A stretch of 64,000 nt of DNA, taken from the NCBI GenBank assembly GCA_947652605.1, contig CANTFG010000319.1, positions 1 to 64,000 on the forward strand, in the 5' to 3' direction. Origin of the DNA: Elmis aenea. Lineage: Eukaryota; Arthropoda; Insecta; Coleoptera; Elmidae. Numbering within the stretch: position 1 is the stretch's first letter; each line of letters opens with the position of its first letter. Under the pieces are notes generated by a model, which did not search any database, was not told where the DNA came from, and was given only the letters and a program-made list of their open reading frames with translations. Position numbers and translations under genes: made by a program. This document shows, piece after piece, positions 37,748 to 53,270 of this stretch.

Positions 37748-40700
37748 CATATGTTCCTTGAGCGACTATTTCTGTACAATTTTAATTATTAATTTGTATA
37801 TCACAGGAACAGTTTATCCATCGCCTCTTTACATGAATACAATTGTTTTGCATATGTCTTTCAATGAGCTGGTTTTAATTTTTAATAATTTCCTAAAAAT
37901 ACCGTGCTTTAGTTAATACATATGTTCCTTGAGCGACTATTTCTAAACGATTTTAATTATTGATTTGTATATCACAGGAACAGTTTATCCATCGCCTCTT
38001 TACATGAATACAATTGTTTTGCATATGTCTTTCAATGAGCTGGTTTTAATTTTTAATAATTTCCTAAAAATACCGTGCTTTAGGTAATACATATGTTCCT
38101 TGTGCGACTATTTCGAAACAATTTCAATTATTGATTTGTATATGACAGGAACAGTTTATCCATCGCTTCTTTACATGAATACAATTGTTTTGCATATGTC
38201 TTTCAATGAGCTGGTTTTATTTTTTAATAATTTCCTAAAAATACCGTGCTTTAGTCAATACATATGTTCCTTGAGCGACTATTTCTAAACAATTTTAATT
38301 ATTGATTTGTATATCACAGAAACAGTTTATCCATCGCCTCTTTACATGAATACAATTGTTTTGCATATGTCTTTCAATGAGCTGGTATTAATTTTTAATA
38401 ATTTCCTAAAAATACCGTGCTTTAGTTAATACATATGTTCCTTGTGCGACTATTTCGAAACAATTTCAATTATTGATTTGTATATCACAGGAACAGTTTA
38501 TCCATCGCCTCTTTACATGAATACAATTGTTTTGCATATGTCTTTCAATGAGCTGGTTTTAATTTTTAATAATTTCCTAAAAATACCGTGCTTTAGTTAA
38601 TACATATGTTCCTTGAGCGACTATTTCTAAACAATTTTAATTATTGATTTGTATATCACAGGAACAGTTTATCCATCGCCTCTTTACAGGAATACAATTG
38701 TTTTGCATATGTCTTTCAATGAGCTGTTTTTAATTTTTAATAATTTCCTAAAAATACCGTGCTTTAGTTAATACATATGTTCCTTGAGCGACTATTTCTG
38801 AACAATTTTAATTATTGATTTGTATATCACAGGAACAGTTTATCCATCGCCTCTTTACATGAATACAATTGTTTTGCATATGTCTTTCAATGAGCTGGTT
38901 TTAATTTTTAATAATTTCCTAAAAATACCGTGCTTTAGTTAATACATATGTTCCTTGAGCGACTATTTCTAAACAATTTTAATTATTGATTTGTATATCA
39001 CAGGAACAGTTTATCCATCGCCTCTTTACATGAATACAATTGTTTTGCATATGTCTTTCAATGAGCTGGTTTTAATTTTTAATAATTTCCTAAAAATACC
39101 GTGCTTTAGTTAATACATATGTGCCTTGAGCGACTATTTCGAAACAATTTTAATTATTGATTTGTATATCACAGGAACAGTTTATCCATCGCCTCTTTAC
39201 ATGAATACAATTGTTTTGCATATGTCTTTCAATGAGCTGGTTTTAATTTTTAATAATTTCCTAAAAATACCGTGCTTTAGTTAATACATATGTTCCTTGA
39301 GCGACTATTTCTAAACAATTTTAATTATTGATTTGTATATCACAGGAACAGTTTATCCATCGCCTCTTTACATGAATACAATTGTTTTGCATATGTCTTT
39401 CAATGAGCTGGCATTAATTTTTAATAATTTCCTAAAATAACCGTGCTTTAGTTAATACATATGTTCCTTGTGCGACTATTTCGAAACAATTTCAATTATT
39501 GATTTGTATATGACAGGAACAGTTTATCTATCGCCTCTTTACATGAATACAATTGTTTTGCATATGTCTTTCAATGAGCTGGTTTTAATTTTTAATAATT
39601 TCCTAAAAATACCGTGCTTTAGTTAATACATATGTTCCTTGAGCGACTATTTCTAAACAATTTTAATTATTGATTTGTATATCACAGAAACAGTTTATCC
39701 ATCGCCTCTTTACATGAATACAATTGTTTTGCATATGTCTTTCAATGAGCTGGTATTAATTTTTAATAATTTCCTAAAAATACCGTGCTTTAGTTAATAA
39801 ATATGTTCCTTGTGCGACTATTTCTAAACAATTTTAATTATTGATTTGTATATCACAGGAACAGTTTATCCATCGCCTTTTTACATGAATACAATTGTTT
39901 TGCATATGTCTTTCAATGAGCTGGTTTTAATTTTTAATAATTTCCTAAAAATACCGTGCTTTAGTTAATACATATGTTCCTTGAGCGACTATTTCTAAAC
40001 AATTTTAATTATTGATTTGTATATCACAGGAACAGTTTATCCATCGCCTCTTTACAGGAATACAATTGTTTTGCATATGTCTTTCAATGAGCTGGTTTTA
40101 ATTTTTAATAATTTCCTAAAAATACCGTGCATTAGTTAATACATATGTTCCTTGAGCGACTATTTCTGAACAATTTTAATTATTGATTTGTATATCACAG
40201 GAACAGTTTATCCATCGCCTCTTTACATGAATACAATTGTTTAGCATATGTCTTTCAATGAGCTGGTTTTAATTTTTAATAATTTCCTAAAAATACCGTG
40301 CTTTAGTTAATACATATGTTCCTTGAGCGACTATTTCTAAACGATTTTAATTATTGATTTGTATGTATATCACAGGAACAGTTTATCCATCGCCTCTTTA
40401 CATGAATACAATTGTTTTGCATATGTCTTTCAATGAGCTGGTTTTAATTTTTAATAATTTCCTAAAAATACCGTGCTTTAGTTAATACATATGTTCCTTG
40501 AGCGACTATTTCTGAACAATTTTAATTATTGATTTGTATATCACAGGAACAGTTTATCCATCGCCTCTTTACATGAATACAATTGTTTTGCATATGTCTT
40601 TCAATGAGCTGGTTTTAATTTTTAATAATTTCCTAAAAATACCGTGCTTTAGTTAATACATATGTTTCTTGAGCGACTATTTCTAAACGATTTTAATTAT

Positions 40701-43700
40701 TGATTTGTATATCACAGGAACAGTTTATCCATCGCCTCTTTACATGAATACAATTGTTTTGCATATGTCTTTCAATGAGCTGGTTTTAATTTTTAATAAT
40801 TTCCTAAAAATACCGTGCTTTAGTTAATACATATGTTCCTTGAGCGACTATTTCTAAACAATTTTAATTATTGATTTGTATATTACAGGAACAGTTTATC
40901 CATCGCCTCTTTACATGAATACAATTGTTTTGCATATGTCTTTCAATGAGCTGGCATTAATTTTTAATAATTTCCTAAAAATACCGTGCTTTAGTTAATA
41001 CATATGTTCCTTGTGCGACTATTTCGAAACAATTTCAATTATTGATTTGTATATGACAGAAACAGTTTATCTATCGCCTCTTTACATGAATACAATTGTT
41101 TTGCATATGTCTTTCAATGAGCTGGTTTTAATTTTTAATAATTTCCTAAAAATACCGTGCTTTAGTTAATACATATGTTCCTTGAGCGACTATTTCTAAA
41201 CAATTTTAATTATTGATTTGTATATCACAGGAAAAGTTTATCCATCGCCTCTTTACAGGAATACAGATTTTTTGCATATGTCTTTCAATGAGCTGGTTTT
41301 AATTTTTAATAATTTCCTAAAAATACCGTGCATTAGTTAATACATATGTTCCTTGAGCGACTATTTCTGAACAATTTTAATTATTGATTTGTATATCACA
41401 GGAACAGTTTATCCATCGCCTCTTTACATGAATACAATGGTTTTGCATATGTCTTTCAATGAGCTGGTTTTAATTTTTAATAATTTCCTAAAAATACCGT
41501 GCTTTAGTTAATACATATGTTCCTTGAGCGACTATTTCTAAACAATTTTAATTATTGATTTGTATATCACAGGAACAGTTTATCCATCGCCTCTTTACAT
41601 GAATACAATTATTTTGCATATGTCTTTCAATGAGCTGGTTTTAATTTTTAATAATTTCCTAAAAATACCGTGCTTTAGTTAATACATATGTTCCTTGAGC
41701 GACTATTTCTAAACAATTTTAATTATTGATTTGTATATTACAGGAACAGTTTATCCATCGCCTCTTTACATGAATACAATTGTTTTGCATATGTCTTTCA
41801 ATGAGCTGGCATTAATTTTTAATAATTTCCTAAAAATACCGTGCTTTAGTTAATACATATGTTCCTTGTGCGACTATTTCGAAACAATTTCAATTATTGA
41901 TTTGTATATGACAGAAACAGTTTATCTATCGCCTCTTTACATGAATACAATTGTTTTGCATATGTCTTTCAATGAGCTGGTTTTAATTTTTAATAATTTC
42001 CTAAAAATACCGTGCTTTAGTTAATACATATGTTCCTTGAGCGACTATTTCTAAACAATTTTAATTATTGATTTGTATATCACAGGAAAAGTTTATCCAT
42101 CGCCTCTTTACAGGAATACAGATTTTTTGCATATGTCTTTCAATGAGCTGGTTTTAATTTTTAATAATTTCCTAAAAATACCGTGCATTAGTTAATACAT
42201 ATGTTCCTTGAGCGACTATTTCTGAACAATTTTAATTATTGATTTGTATATCACAGGAACAGTTTATCCATCGCCTCTTTACATGAATACAATGGTTTTG
42301 CATATGTCTTTCAATGAGCTGGTTTTAATTTTTAATAATTTCCTAAAAATACCGTGCTTTAGTTAATACATATGTTCCCTGAGCGACTATTTCTAAACAA
42401 TTTTAATTATTGATTTGTATATCACAGGAACAGTTTATCCATCGCCTCTTTACAGGAATACAATTGTTTTGCATATGTCTTTCAATAAGCTGGTTTTAAT
42501 TTTTAATAATTTCCTAAAAATACCGTGCTTTAGTTAATACATATGTTCCTTGAGCGACTATTTCTAAACAATTTTAATTATTGATTTGTATATCACAGGA
42601 ACAGTTTATCCATCGCCTCTTTACAGGAATACAATTGTTTTGCATATGTCTTTCAATGAGCTGGTTTTAATTTTTAATAATTTCCTAAAAATACCGTGCT
42701 TTAGTTAATACATATGTTCCTTGAGCGACTATTTCTAAACAATTTTAATTATTGATTTGTATATCACAGGAACAGTTTATCCATCGCCTCTTTACAGGAA
42801 TACAATTGTTTTGCATATGTCTTTCAATGAGCTGGTTTTAATTTTTAATAATTTCCTAAAAATACCGTGCATTAGTTAATACATATGTTCTTTGAGCGAC
42901 TATTTCTGAACAATTTTAATTATTGATTTGTATGTATATCACAGGAACAGTTTATCCATCGCCTCTTTACATGAATACAATTGTTTTGCATATGTCTTTC
43001 AATGAGCTGGTTTTAATTTTTAATAATTTCCTAAAAATACCGTGCTTTAGTTAATACATATGTTCCTTGTGCGACTATTTCGAAACAATTTCAATTATTG
43101 ATTTGTATATGACAGGAACAGTTTATCCATCGCCTCTTTACATGAATACAATTGTTTTGCATATGTCTTTCAATGAGCTGGTTTTAATTTTTAATAATTT
43201 CCTAAAAATACCGTGCATTAGTTAATACATATGTTCCTTGTGCGACTATTTCGAAACAATTTCAATTATTGATTTGTATATCACAGAAATAGTTTATCTA
43301 TCGCCTCTTTACATGAATACAATTGTTTTGCATATGTCTTTCAATGAGCTGGTATTAATTTTTAATAATTTCCTAAAAATACCGTGCTTTAGTTAATACA
43401 TATGTTCCTTGTGCGACTATTTCTAAACAATTTTAATTATTGATTTGTATATCACAGGAACAGTTTATCCATCGCCTTTTTACATGAATAAAATTGTTTT
43501 GCATATGTCTTTCAATGAGCTGGTTTTAATTTTTAATAATTTCCTAAAAATACCGTGCTTTAGTTAATACATATGTTCCTTGTGCTACTATTTCGAAACA
43601 ATTTCAATTATTGATTTGTATATCACAGGAACAGTTTATCAATCGCCTCTTTACATGAATACAATTGTTTTGCATATGTCTTTCAATGAGCTGGTATTAA

Positions 43701-46700
43701 TTTTTAATAATTTCCTAAAAATACCGTGCTTTAGTTAATACATATGTTCCTTGTGCGACTATTTCTAAACAATTTTAATTATTGATTTGTATATCACAGG
43801 AACAGTTTATCCATCGCCTTTTTACATGAATACAATTGTTTTGCATATGTCTTTCAATGAGCTGGTTTTAATTTTTAATAATTTCCTAAAAATACCGTGC
43901 TTTAGTTAATACATATGTTCCTTGTGCTACTATTTCGAAACAATTTCAATTATTGATTTGTATATCACAGGAACAGTTTATCAATCGCCTCTTTACATGA
44001 ATACAATTGTTTTGCATATGTCTTTCAATGAGCTGGTATTAATTTTTAATAATTTCCTAAAAATACCGTGCTTTAGTTAATACATATGTTCCTTGTGCGA
44101 CTATTTCTAAACAATTTTAATTATTGATTTGTATATCACAGGAACAGTTTATCCATCGCCTTTTTACATGAATACAATTGTTTTGCATATGTCTTTCAAT
44201 GAGCTGGTTTTAATTTTTAATAATTTCCTAAAAATACCGTGCTTTAGTTAATACAAATGTTCCTTGAGCGACTATTTCTAAACAATTTTAATTATTGATT
44301 TGTATATCACAGAAACAGTTTATCCATCGCCTCTTTACATGAATACAATTGTTTTGCATATGTCTTTCAATGAGCTGGTATTAATTTTTAATAATTTCCT
44401 AAAAATACCGTGCTTTAGTTAATACATATGTTCCTTGTGCGACTATTTCGAAACAATTTCAATTATTGATTTGTATATCACAGGAACAGTTTATCCATCG
44501 CCTCTTTACATGAATACAATTGTTTTGCATATGTCTTTCAATGAGCTGGTTTTAATTTTTAATAATTTCCTAAAAATACCGTGCTTTAGTTAATACATAT
44601 GTTCCTTGAGCGACTATTTCTAAACAATTTTAATTATTGATTTGTATATCACAGGAACAGTTTATCCATCGCCTCTTTACAGGAATACAATTGTTTTGCA
44701 TATGTCTTTCAATGAGCTGGTTTTAATTTTTAATAATTTCCTAAAAATACCGTGCATTAGTTAATACATATGTTCCTTGAGCGACTATTTCTGAACAATT
44801 TTAATTATTGATTTGTATATCACAGGAACAGTTTATCCATCGCCTCTTTACATGAATACAATTGTTTTGCATATGTCTTTCAATGAGCTGGTTTTAATTT
44901 TTAATAATTTCCTAAAAATACCGTGCTTTAGTTAATACATATGTTCCTTGAGCGACTATTTCTAAACGATTTTAATTATTGATTTGTATGTATATCACAG
45001 GAACAGTTTATCCATCGCCTCTTTACATGAATACAATTGTTTTGCATATGTCTTTCAATGAGCTGGTTTTAATTTTTAATAATTTCCTAAAAATACCGTG
45101 CTTTAGTTAATACATATGTTCCTTGTGCGACTATTTCGAAACAATTTCAATTATTGATTTGTATATGACAGGAACAGTTTATCCATCGCCTCTTTACATG
45201 AATACAATTGTTTTGCATATGTCTTTCAATGAGCTGGTTTTAATTTTTAATAATTTCCTAAAAATACCGTGCATTAGTTAATACATATGTTCCTTGTGCG
45301 ACTATTTCGAAACAATTTCAATTATTGATTTGTATATCACAGAAATAGTTTATCTATCGCCTCTTTACATGAATACAATTGTTTTGCATATGTCTTTCAA
45401 TGAGCTGGTATTAATTTTTAATAATTTCCTAAAAATACCGTGCTTTAGTTAATACGTATGTTCCTTGTGCGACTATTTCTAAACAATTTTAATTATTGAT
45501 TTGTATATCACAGGAACAGTTTATCCATCGCCTTTTTACATGAATAAAATTGTTTTGCATATGTCTTTCAATGAGCTGGTTTTAATTTTTAATAATTTCC
45601 TAAAAATACCGTGCTTTAGTTAATACATATGTTCCTTGTGCTACTATTTCGAAACAATTTCAATTATTGATTTGTATATCACAGGAACAGTTTATCAATC
45701 GCCTCTTTACATGAATACAATTGTTTTGCATATGTCTTTCAATGAGCTGGTATTAATTTTTAATAATTTCCTAAAAATACCGTGCTTTAGTTAATACATA
45801 TGTTCCTTGTGCGACTATTTCTAAACAATTTTAATTATTGATTTGTATATCACAGGAACAGTTTATCCATCGCCTTTTTACATGAATACAATTGTTTTGC
45901 ATATGTCTTTCAATGAGCTGGTTTTAATTTTTAATAATTTCCTAAAAATACCGTGCTTTAGTTAATACATATGTTCCTTGTGCTACTATTTCGAAACAAT
46001 TTCAATTATTGATTTGTATATCACAGGAACAGTTTATCAATCGCCTCTTTACATGAATACAATTGTTTTGCATATGTCTTTCAATGAGCTGGTATTAATT
46101 TTTAATAATTTCCTAAAAATACCGTGCTTTAGTTAATACATATGTTCCTTGTGCGACTATTTCTAAACAATTTTAATTATTGATTTGTATATCACAGGAA
46201 CAGTTTATCCATCGCCTTTTTACATGAATACAATTGTTTTGCATATGTCTTTCAATGAGCTGGTTTTAATTTTTAATAATTTCCTAAAAATACCGTGCTT
46301 TAGTTAATACAAATGTTCCTTGAGCGACTATTTCTAAACAATTTTAATTATTGATTTGTATATCACAGAAACAGTTTATCCATCGCCTCTTTACATGAAT
46401 ACAATTGTTTTGCATATGTCTTTCAATGAGCTGGTATTAATTTTTAATAATTTCCTAAAAATACCGTGCTTTAGTTAATACATATGTTCCTTGTGCGACT
46501 ATTTCGAAACAATTTCAATTATTGATTTGTATATCACAGGAACAGTTTATCCATCGCCTCTTTACATGAATACAATTGTTTTGCATATGTCTTTCAATGA
46601 GCTGGTTTTAATTTTTAATAATTTCCTAAAAATACCGTGCTTTAGTTAATACATATGTTCCTTGAGCGACTATTTCTAAACAATTTTAATTATTGATTTG

Positions 46701-49700
46701 TATATCACAGGAACAGTTTATCCATCGCCTCTTTACAGGAATACAATTGTTTTGCATATGTCTTTCAATGAGCTGGTTTTAATTTTTAATAATTTCCTAA
46801 AAATACCGTGCATTAGTTAATACATATGTTCCTTGAGCGACTATTTCTGAACAATTTTATTTATTGATTTGTATATCACAGGAACAGTTTATCCATCGCC
46901 TCTTTACATGAATACAATTGTTTTGCATATGTCTTTCAATGAGCTGGTTTTAATTTTTAATAATTTCCTAAAAATACCGTGCTTTAGTTAATACATATGT
47001 TCCTTGAGCGACTATTTCTAAACGATTTTAATTATTGATTTGTATATCACAGAAACAGTTTATCCATCGCCTCTTTACATGAATACAATTGTTTTGCATA
47101 TGTCTTTCAATGAGCTGGTTTTAATTTTTAATAATTTCCTAAAAATACCGTGCTTTAGTTAATACATATGTTCCTTGAGCGACTATTTCTAAACAATTTT
47201 AATTATTGATTTGTATATCACAGGAACAGTTTATCCATCGCCTCTTTACATGAATACAATTGTTTTGCATATGTCTTTCAATGAGCTGGTTTTAATTTTT
47301 AATAATTTCCTAAAAATACCGTGCTTTAGTTAATACATATGTGCCTTGAGCGACTATTTCGAAACAATTTTAATTATTGATTTGTATATCACAGGAACAG
47401 TTTATCCATCGCCTCTTTACATGAATACAATTGTTTTGCATATGTCTTTCAATGAGCTGGTTTTAATTTTTAATAATTTCCTAAAAATACCGTGCTTTAG
47501 TTAATACATATGTTCCTTGAGCGACTATTTCTAAACAATTTTAATTATTGATTTGTATATCACAGGAACAGTTTATCCATCGCCTCTTTACATAAATACA
47601 ATTGTTTTGCATATGTCTATTAATGAGCTGGCATTAATTTTTAATAATTTCCTAAAAATACCGTGCTTTAGTTAATACATATGTTCCTTGTGCGACTATT
47701 TCGAAACAATTTCAATTATTGATTTGTATATGACAGGAACAGTTTATCTATCGCCTCTTTACATGAATACAACTGTTTTGCATATGTCTTTCAATGAGCT
47801 GGTTTTAATTTTTAATAATTTCCTAAAAATACCGTGCTTTAGTTAATACATATGTTCCTTGAGCGACTATTTCTAAACAATTTTAATTATTGATTTGTAT
47901 ATCACAGAAACAGTTTATCCATCGCCTCTTTACATGAATACAATTGTTTTGCATATGTCTTTCAATGAGCTGGTATTAATTTTTAATAATTTCCTAAAAA
48001 TACCGTGCTTTAGTTAATACATATGTTCCTTGTGCGACTATTTCGAAACAATTTCAATTATTGATTTGTATATCACAGGAACAGTTTATCCATCGCCTTT
48101 TTACATGAATACAATTGTTTTGCATATGTCTTTCAATGAGCTGGTTTTAATTTTTAATAATTTCCTAAAAATACCGTGCTTTAGTTAATACATATGTTCC
48201 TTGAGCGACTATTTCTAAACAATTTTAATTATTGATTTGTATATCACAGGAACAGTTTATCCATCGCCTCTTTACAGGAATACAATTGTTTTGCATATGT
48301 CTTTCAATGAGCTGGTTTTAATTTTTAATAATTTCCTAAAAATACCGTGCATTAGTTAATACATATGTTCCTTGAGCGACTATTTCTGAACAATTTTAAT
48401 TATTGATTTGTATATCACAGGAACAGTTTATCCATCGCCTCTTTACATGAATACAATTGTTTTGCATATGTCTTTCAATGAGCTGGTTTTAATTTTTAAT
48501 AATTTCCTAAAAATACCGTGCTTTAGTTAATACATATGTTCCCTGAGCGACTATTTCTAAACGATTTTAATTATTGATTTGTATATCACAGGAACAGTTT
48601 ATCCATCGCCTCTTTACATGAATACAATTGTTTTGCATATGTCTTTCAATGAGCTGGTTTTAATTTTTAATAATTTCCTAAAAATACCGTGCTTTAGTTA
48701 ATACATATGTTCCTTGAGCGACTATTTCTAAACAATTTTAATTATTGATTTGTATATCACAGGAACAGTTTATCCATCGCCTCTTTACATGAATACAATT
48801 GTTTTGCATATGTCTTTCAATGAGCTGGCATTAATTTTTAATAATTTCCTAAAAATACCGTGCTTTAGTTAATACATATGTTCCTTGTGCGACTATTTCG
48901 AAACAATTTCAATTATTGATTTGTATATGACAGGAACAGTTTATCTATCGCCTCTTTACATGAATACAATTGTTTTGCATATGTCTTTCAATGAGCTGGT
49001 ATTAATTTTTAATAATTTCCTAAAAATACCGTGCTTTAGTTAATACATATGTTCCTTGAGCGACTATTTCTAAACAATTTTAATTATTGATTTGTATATC
49101 ACAGGAAAAGTTTATCCATCGCCTCTTTACAGGAATACAGATTTTTTGCATATGTCTTTCAATGAGCTGGTTTTAATTTTTAATAATTTCCTAAAAATAC
49201 CGTGCATTAGTTAATACATATGTTCCTTGAGCGACTATTTCTGAACAATTTTAATTATTGATTTGTATATCACAGGAACAGTTTATCCATCGCCTCTTTA
49301 CATGAATACAATGGTTTTGCATATGTCTTTCAATGAGCTGGTTTTAATTTTTAATAATTTCCTAAAAATACCGTGCTTTAGTTAATACATATGTTCCTTG
49401 AGCGACTATTTCTAAACAATTTTAATTATTGATTTGTATATCACAGGAACAGTTTATCCATCGCCTCTTTACAGGAATACAATTGTTTTGCATATGTCTT
49501 TCAATGAGCTGGTTTTAATTTTTAATAATTTCCTAAAAATACCGTGCCTTAGTTAATACATATGTTCCTTGAGCGACTATTTCTAAACAATTTTAATTAT
49601 TGATTTGTATATCACAGGAACAGTTTATCCATCGCCTCTTTACAGGAATACAATTGTTTTGCATATGTCTTTTAAAGAGCTGGTTTTAATTTTTACTAAT

Positions 49701-49913
49701 TTCCTAAAAATACCGTGCTTTAGTTAATACATATGTTCCTTGTGCGACTATTTCGAAACAATTTCAATTATTGATTTGTATATGACAGGAACAGTTTATC
49801 CATCGCCTTTTTACATGAATAAAATTGTTTTGCATATGTCTTTCAATGAGCTGGTTTTAATTTTTAATAATTTCCTAAAAATACCGTGCTTTAGTTAATA
49901 CATATGTTCCTTG
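37748..49913 (+). repeat. 12.15-kb satellite segment duplicated at +20.19 kb (right copy)
   Basis: Counterpart of 17,556-29,723. Its left boundary falls at an 'atgcatatg' monomer (about 37,745), where the left copy has 'atacatatg'. Its right boundary is near 49,913. About 70 monomers are involved. The ~8 kb between the two copies is itself built from smaller duplications of the same satellite. Confidence 0.88.
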
Positions 49914-50190
49914 TGCGACTATTTCGAAACAATTTCAATTATTGATTTGTATATGACAGGAACAGTTTATCCATCGCTTCTTTACATGAATACAATTGTT
50001 TTGCATATGTCTTTCAATGAGCTGGTTTTATTTTTTAATAATTTCCTAAAAATACCGTGCTTTAGTTAATACATATGTTCCTTGAGCGACTATTTCTAAA
50101 CAATTTTAATTATTGATTTGTATATCACAGAAACAGTTTATCCATCGCCTCTTTACATGAATACAATTGTTTTGCATATGTCTTTCAATG
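47040..50190 (+). repeat. 18-monomer unit (3,078 bp), first of two tandem copies
   Basis: Order of variants repeats at +3,078 bp (18 x 171): tgtgccttgag at 47341 and 50419, ttccctgagc at 48.54 and 51.62 kb, the cagatttttt monomer at 49.14 and 52.22 kb, gtgccttag at 49.54 and 52.62 kb, tcttttaaagagc at 49.67 and 52.75 kb. The second copy follows directly. Boundaries are good to about one monomer. Confidence 0.8.
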
Positions 50191-53100
50191 AGCTGGTTTT
50201 AATTTTTAATAATTTCCTAAAAATACCGTGCTTTAGTTAATACATATGTTCCTTGAGCGACTATTTCTAAACAATTTTAATTATTGATTTGTATATCACA
50301 GGAACAGTTTATCCATCGCCTCTTTACATGAATACAATTGTTTTGCATATGTCTTTCAATGAGCTGGTTTTAATTTTTAATAATTTCCTAAAAATACCGT
50401 GCTTTAGTTAATACATATGTGCCTTGAGCGACTATTTCGAAACAATTTTAATTATTGATTTGTATATCACAGGAACAGTTTATCCATCGCCTCTTTACAT
50501 GAATACAATTGTTTTGCATATGTCTTTCAATGAGCTGGTTTTAATTTTTAATAATTTCCTAAAAATACCGTGCTTTAGTTAATACATATGTTCCTTGAGC
50601 GACTATTTCTAAACAATTTTAATTATTGATTTGTATATCACAGGAACAGTTTATCCATCGCCTCTTTACATAAATACAATTGTTTTGCATATGTCTTTCA
50701 ATGAGCTGGCATTAATTTTTAATAATTTCCTAAAAATACCGTGCTTTAGTTAATACATATGTTCCTTGTGCGACTATTTCGAAACAATTTCAATTATTGA
50801 TTTGTATATGACAGGAACAGTTTATCTATCGCCTCTTTACATGAATACAATTGTTTTGCATATGTCTTTCAATGAGCTGGTTTTAATTTTTAATAATTTC
50901 CTAAAAATACCGTGCTTTAGTTAATACATATGTTCCTTGAGCGACTATTTCTAAACAATTTTAATTATTGATTTGTATATCACAGAAACAGTTTATCCAT
51001 CGCCTCTTTACATGAATACAATTGTTTTGCATATGTCTTTCAATGAGCTGGTATTAATTTTTAATAATTTCCTAAAAATACCGTGCTTTAGTTAATACAT
51101 ATGTTCCTTGTGCGACTATTTCGAAACAATTTCAATTATTGATTTGTATATCACAGGAACAGTTTATCCATCGCCTTTTTACATGAATACAATTGTTTTG
51201 CATATGTCTTTCAATGAGCTGGTTTTAATTTTTAATAATTTCCTAAAAATACCGTGCTTTAGTTAATACATATGTTCCTTGAGCGACTATTTCTAAACAA
51301 TTTTAATTATTGATTTGTATATCACAGGAACAGTTTATCCATCGCCTCTTTACAGGAATACAATTGTTTTGCATATGTCTTTCAATGAGCTGGTTTTAAT
51401 TTTTAATAATTTCCTAAAAATACCGTGCATTAGTTAATACATATGTTCCTTGAGCGACTATTTCTGAACAATTTTAATTATTGATTTGTATATCACAGGA
51501 ACAGTTTATCCATCGCCTCTTTACATGAATACAATTGTTTTGCATATGTCTTTCAATGAGCTGGTTTTAATTTTTAATAATTTCCTAAAAATACCGTGCT
51601 TTAGTTAATACATATGTTCCCTGAGCGACTATTTCTAAACGATTTTAATTATTGATTTGTATATCACAGGAACAGTTTATCCATCGCCTCTTTACATGAA
51701 TACAATTGTTTTGCATATGTCTTTCAATGAGCTGGTTTTAATTTTTAATAATTTCCTAAAAATACCGTGCTTTAGTTAATACATATGTTCCTTGAGCGAC
51801 TATTTCTAAACAATTTTAATTATTGATTTGTATATCACAGGAACAGTTTATCCATCGCCTCTTTACATGAATACAATTGTTTTGCATATGTCTTTCAATG
51901 AGCTGGCATTAATTTTTAATAATTTCCTAAAAATACCGTGCTTTAGTTAATACATATGTTCCTTGTGCGACTATTTCGAAACAATTTCAATTATTGATTT
52001 GTATATGACAGGAACAGTTTATCTATCGCCTCTTTACATGAATACAATTGTTTTGCATATGTCTTTCAATGAGCTGGTATTAATTTTTAATAATTTCCTA
52101 AAAATACCGTGCTTTAGTTAATACATATGTTCCTTGAGCGACTATTTCTAAACAATTTTAATTATTGATTTGTATATCACAGGAAAAGTTTATCCATCGC
52201 CTCTTTACAGGAATACAGATTTTTTGCATATGTCTTTCAATGAGCTGGTTTTAATTTTTAATAATTTCCTAAAAATACCGTGCATTAGTTAATACATATG
52301 TTCCTTGAGCGACTATTTCTGAACAATTTTAATTATTGATTTGTATATCACAGGAACAGTTTATCCATCGCCTCTTTACATGAATACAATGGTTTTGCAT
52401 ATGTCTTTCAATGAGCTGGTTTTAATTTTTAATAATTTCCTAAAAATACCGTGCTTTAGTTAATACATATGTTCCTTGAGCGACTATTTCTAAACAATTT
52501 TAATTATTGATTTGTATATCACAGGAACAGTTTATCCATCGCCTCTTTACAGGAATACAATTGTTTTGCATATGTCTTTCAATGAGCTGGTTTTAATTTT
52601 TAATAATTTCCTAAAAATACCGTGCCTTAGTTAATACATATGTTCCTTGAGCGACTATTTCTAAACAATTTTAATTATTGATTTGTATATCACAGGAACA
52701 GTTTATCCATCGCCTCTTTACAGGAATACAATTGTTTTGCATATGTCTTTTAAAGAGCTGGTTTTAATTTTTACTAATTTCCTAAAAATACCGTGCTTTA
52801 GTTAATACATATGTTCCTTGTGCGACTATTTCGAAACAATTTCAATTATTGATTTGTATATGACAGGAACAGTTTATCCATCGCCTTTTTACATGAATAA
52901 AATTGTTTTGCATATGTCTTTCAATGAGCTGGTTTTAATTTTTAATAATTTCCTAAAAATACCGTGCTTTAGTTAATACATATGTTCCTTGTGCGACTAT
53001 TTCGAAACAATTTCAATTATTGATTTGTATATGACAGGAACAGTTTATCCATCGCTTCTTTACATGAATACAATTGTTTTGCATAATGTCTTTCAATGAG

Positions 53101-53270
53101 CTGGTTTTATTTTTTAATAATTTCCTAAAAATACCGTGCTTTAGTTAATACATATGTTCCTTGAGCGACTATTTCTAAACAATTTTAATTATTGATTTGT
53201 ATATCACAGAAACAGTTTATCCATCGCCTCTTTACATGAATACAATTGTTTTGCATATGTCTTTCAATGA
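50118..53270 (+). repeat. 18-monomer unit (3,078 bp), second tandem copy
   Basis: Counterpart of 47,040-50,190. It carries one single-base insertion (gcataatgtc, near 53,085) absent from the first copy. The match fails near 53,270, where gctggtatt replaces gctggtttt. Its right part also belongs to the next, 15-monomer duplication. Confidence 0.78.

Noticed and set aside
38100..38288. Second, identical 62-codon open frame
   Set aside because: It is a copy of 36219-36407 produced by the 1,881-bp duplication. Identity reflects DNA duplication, not selection on a protein.
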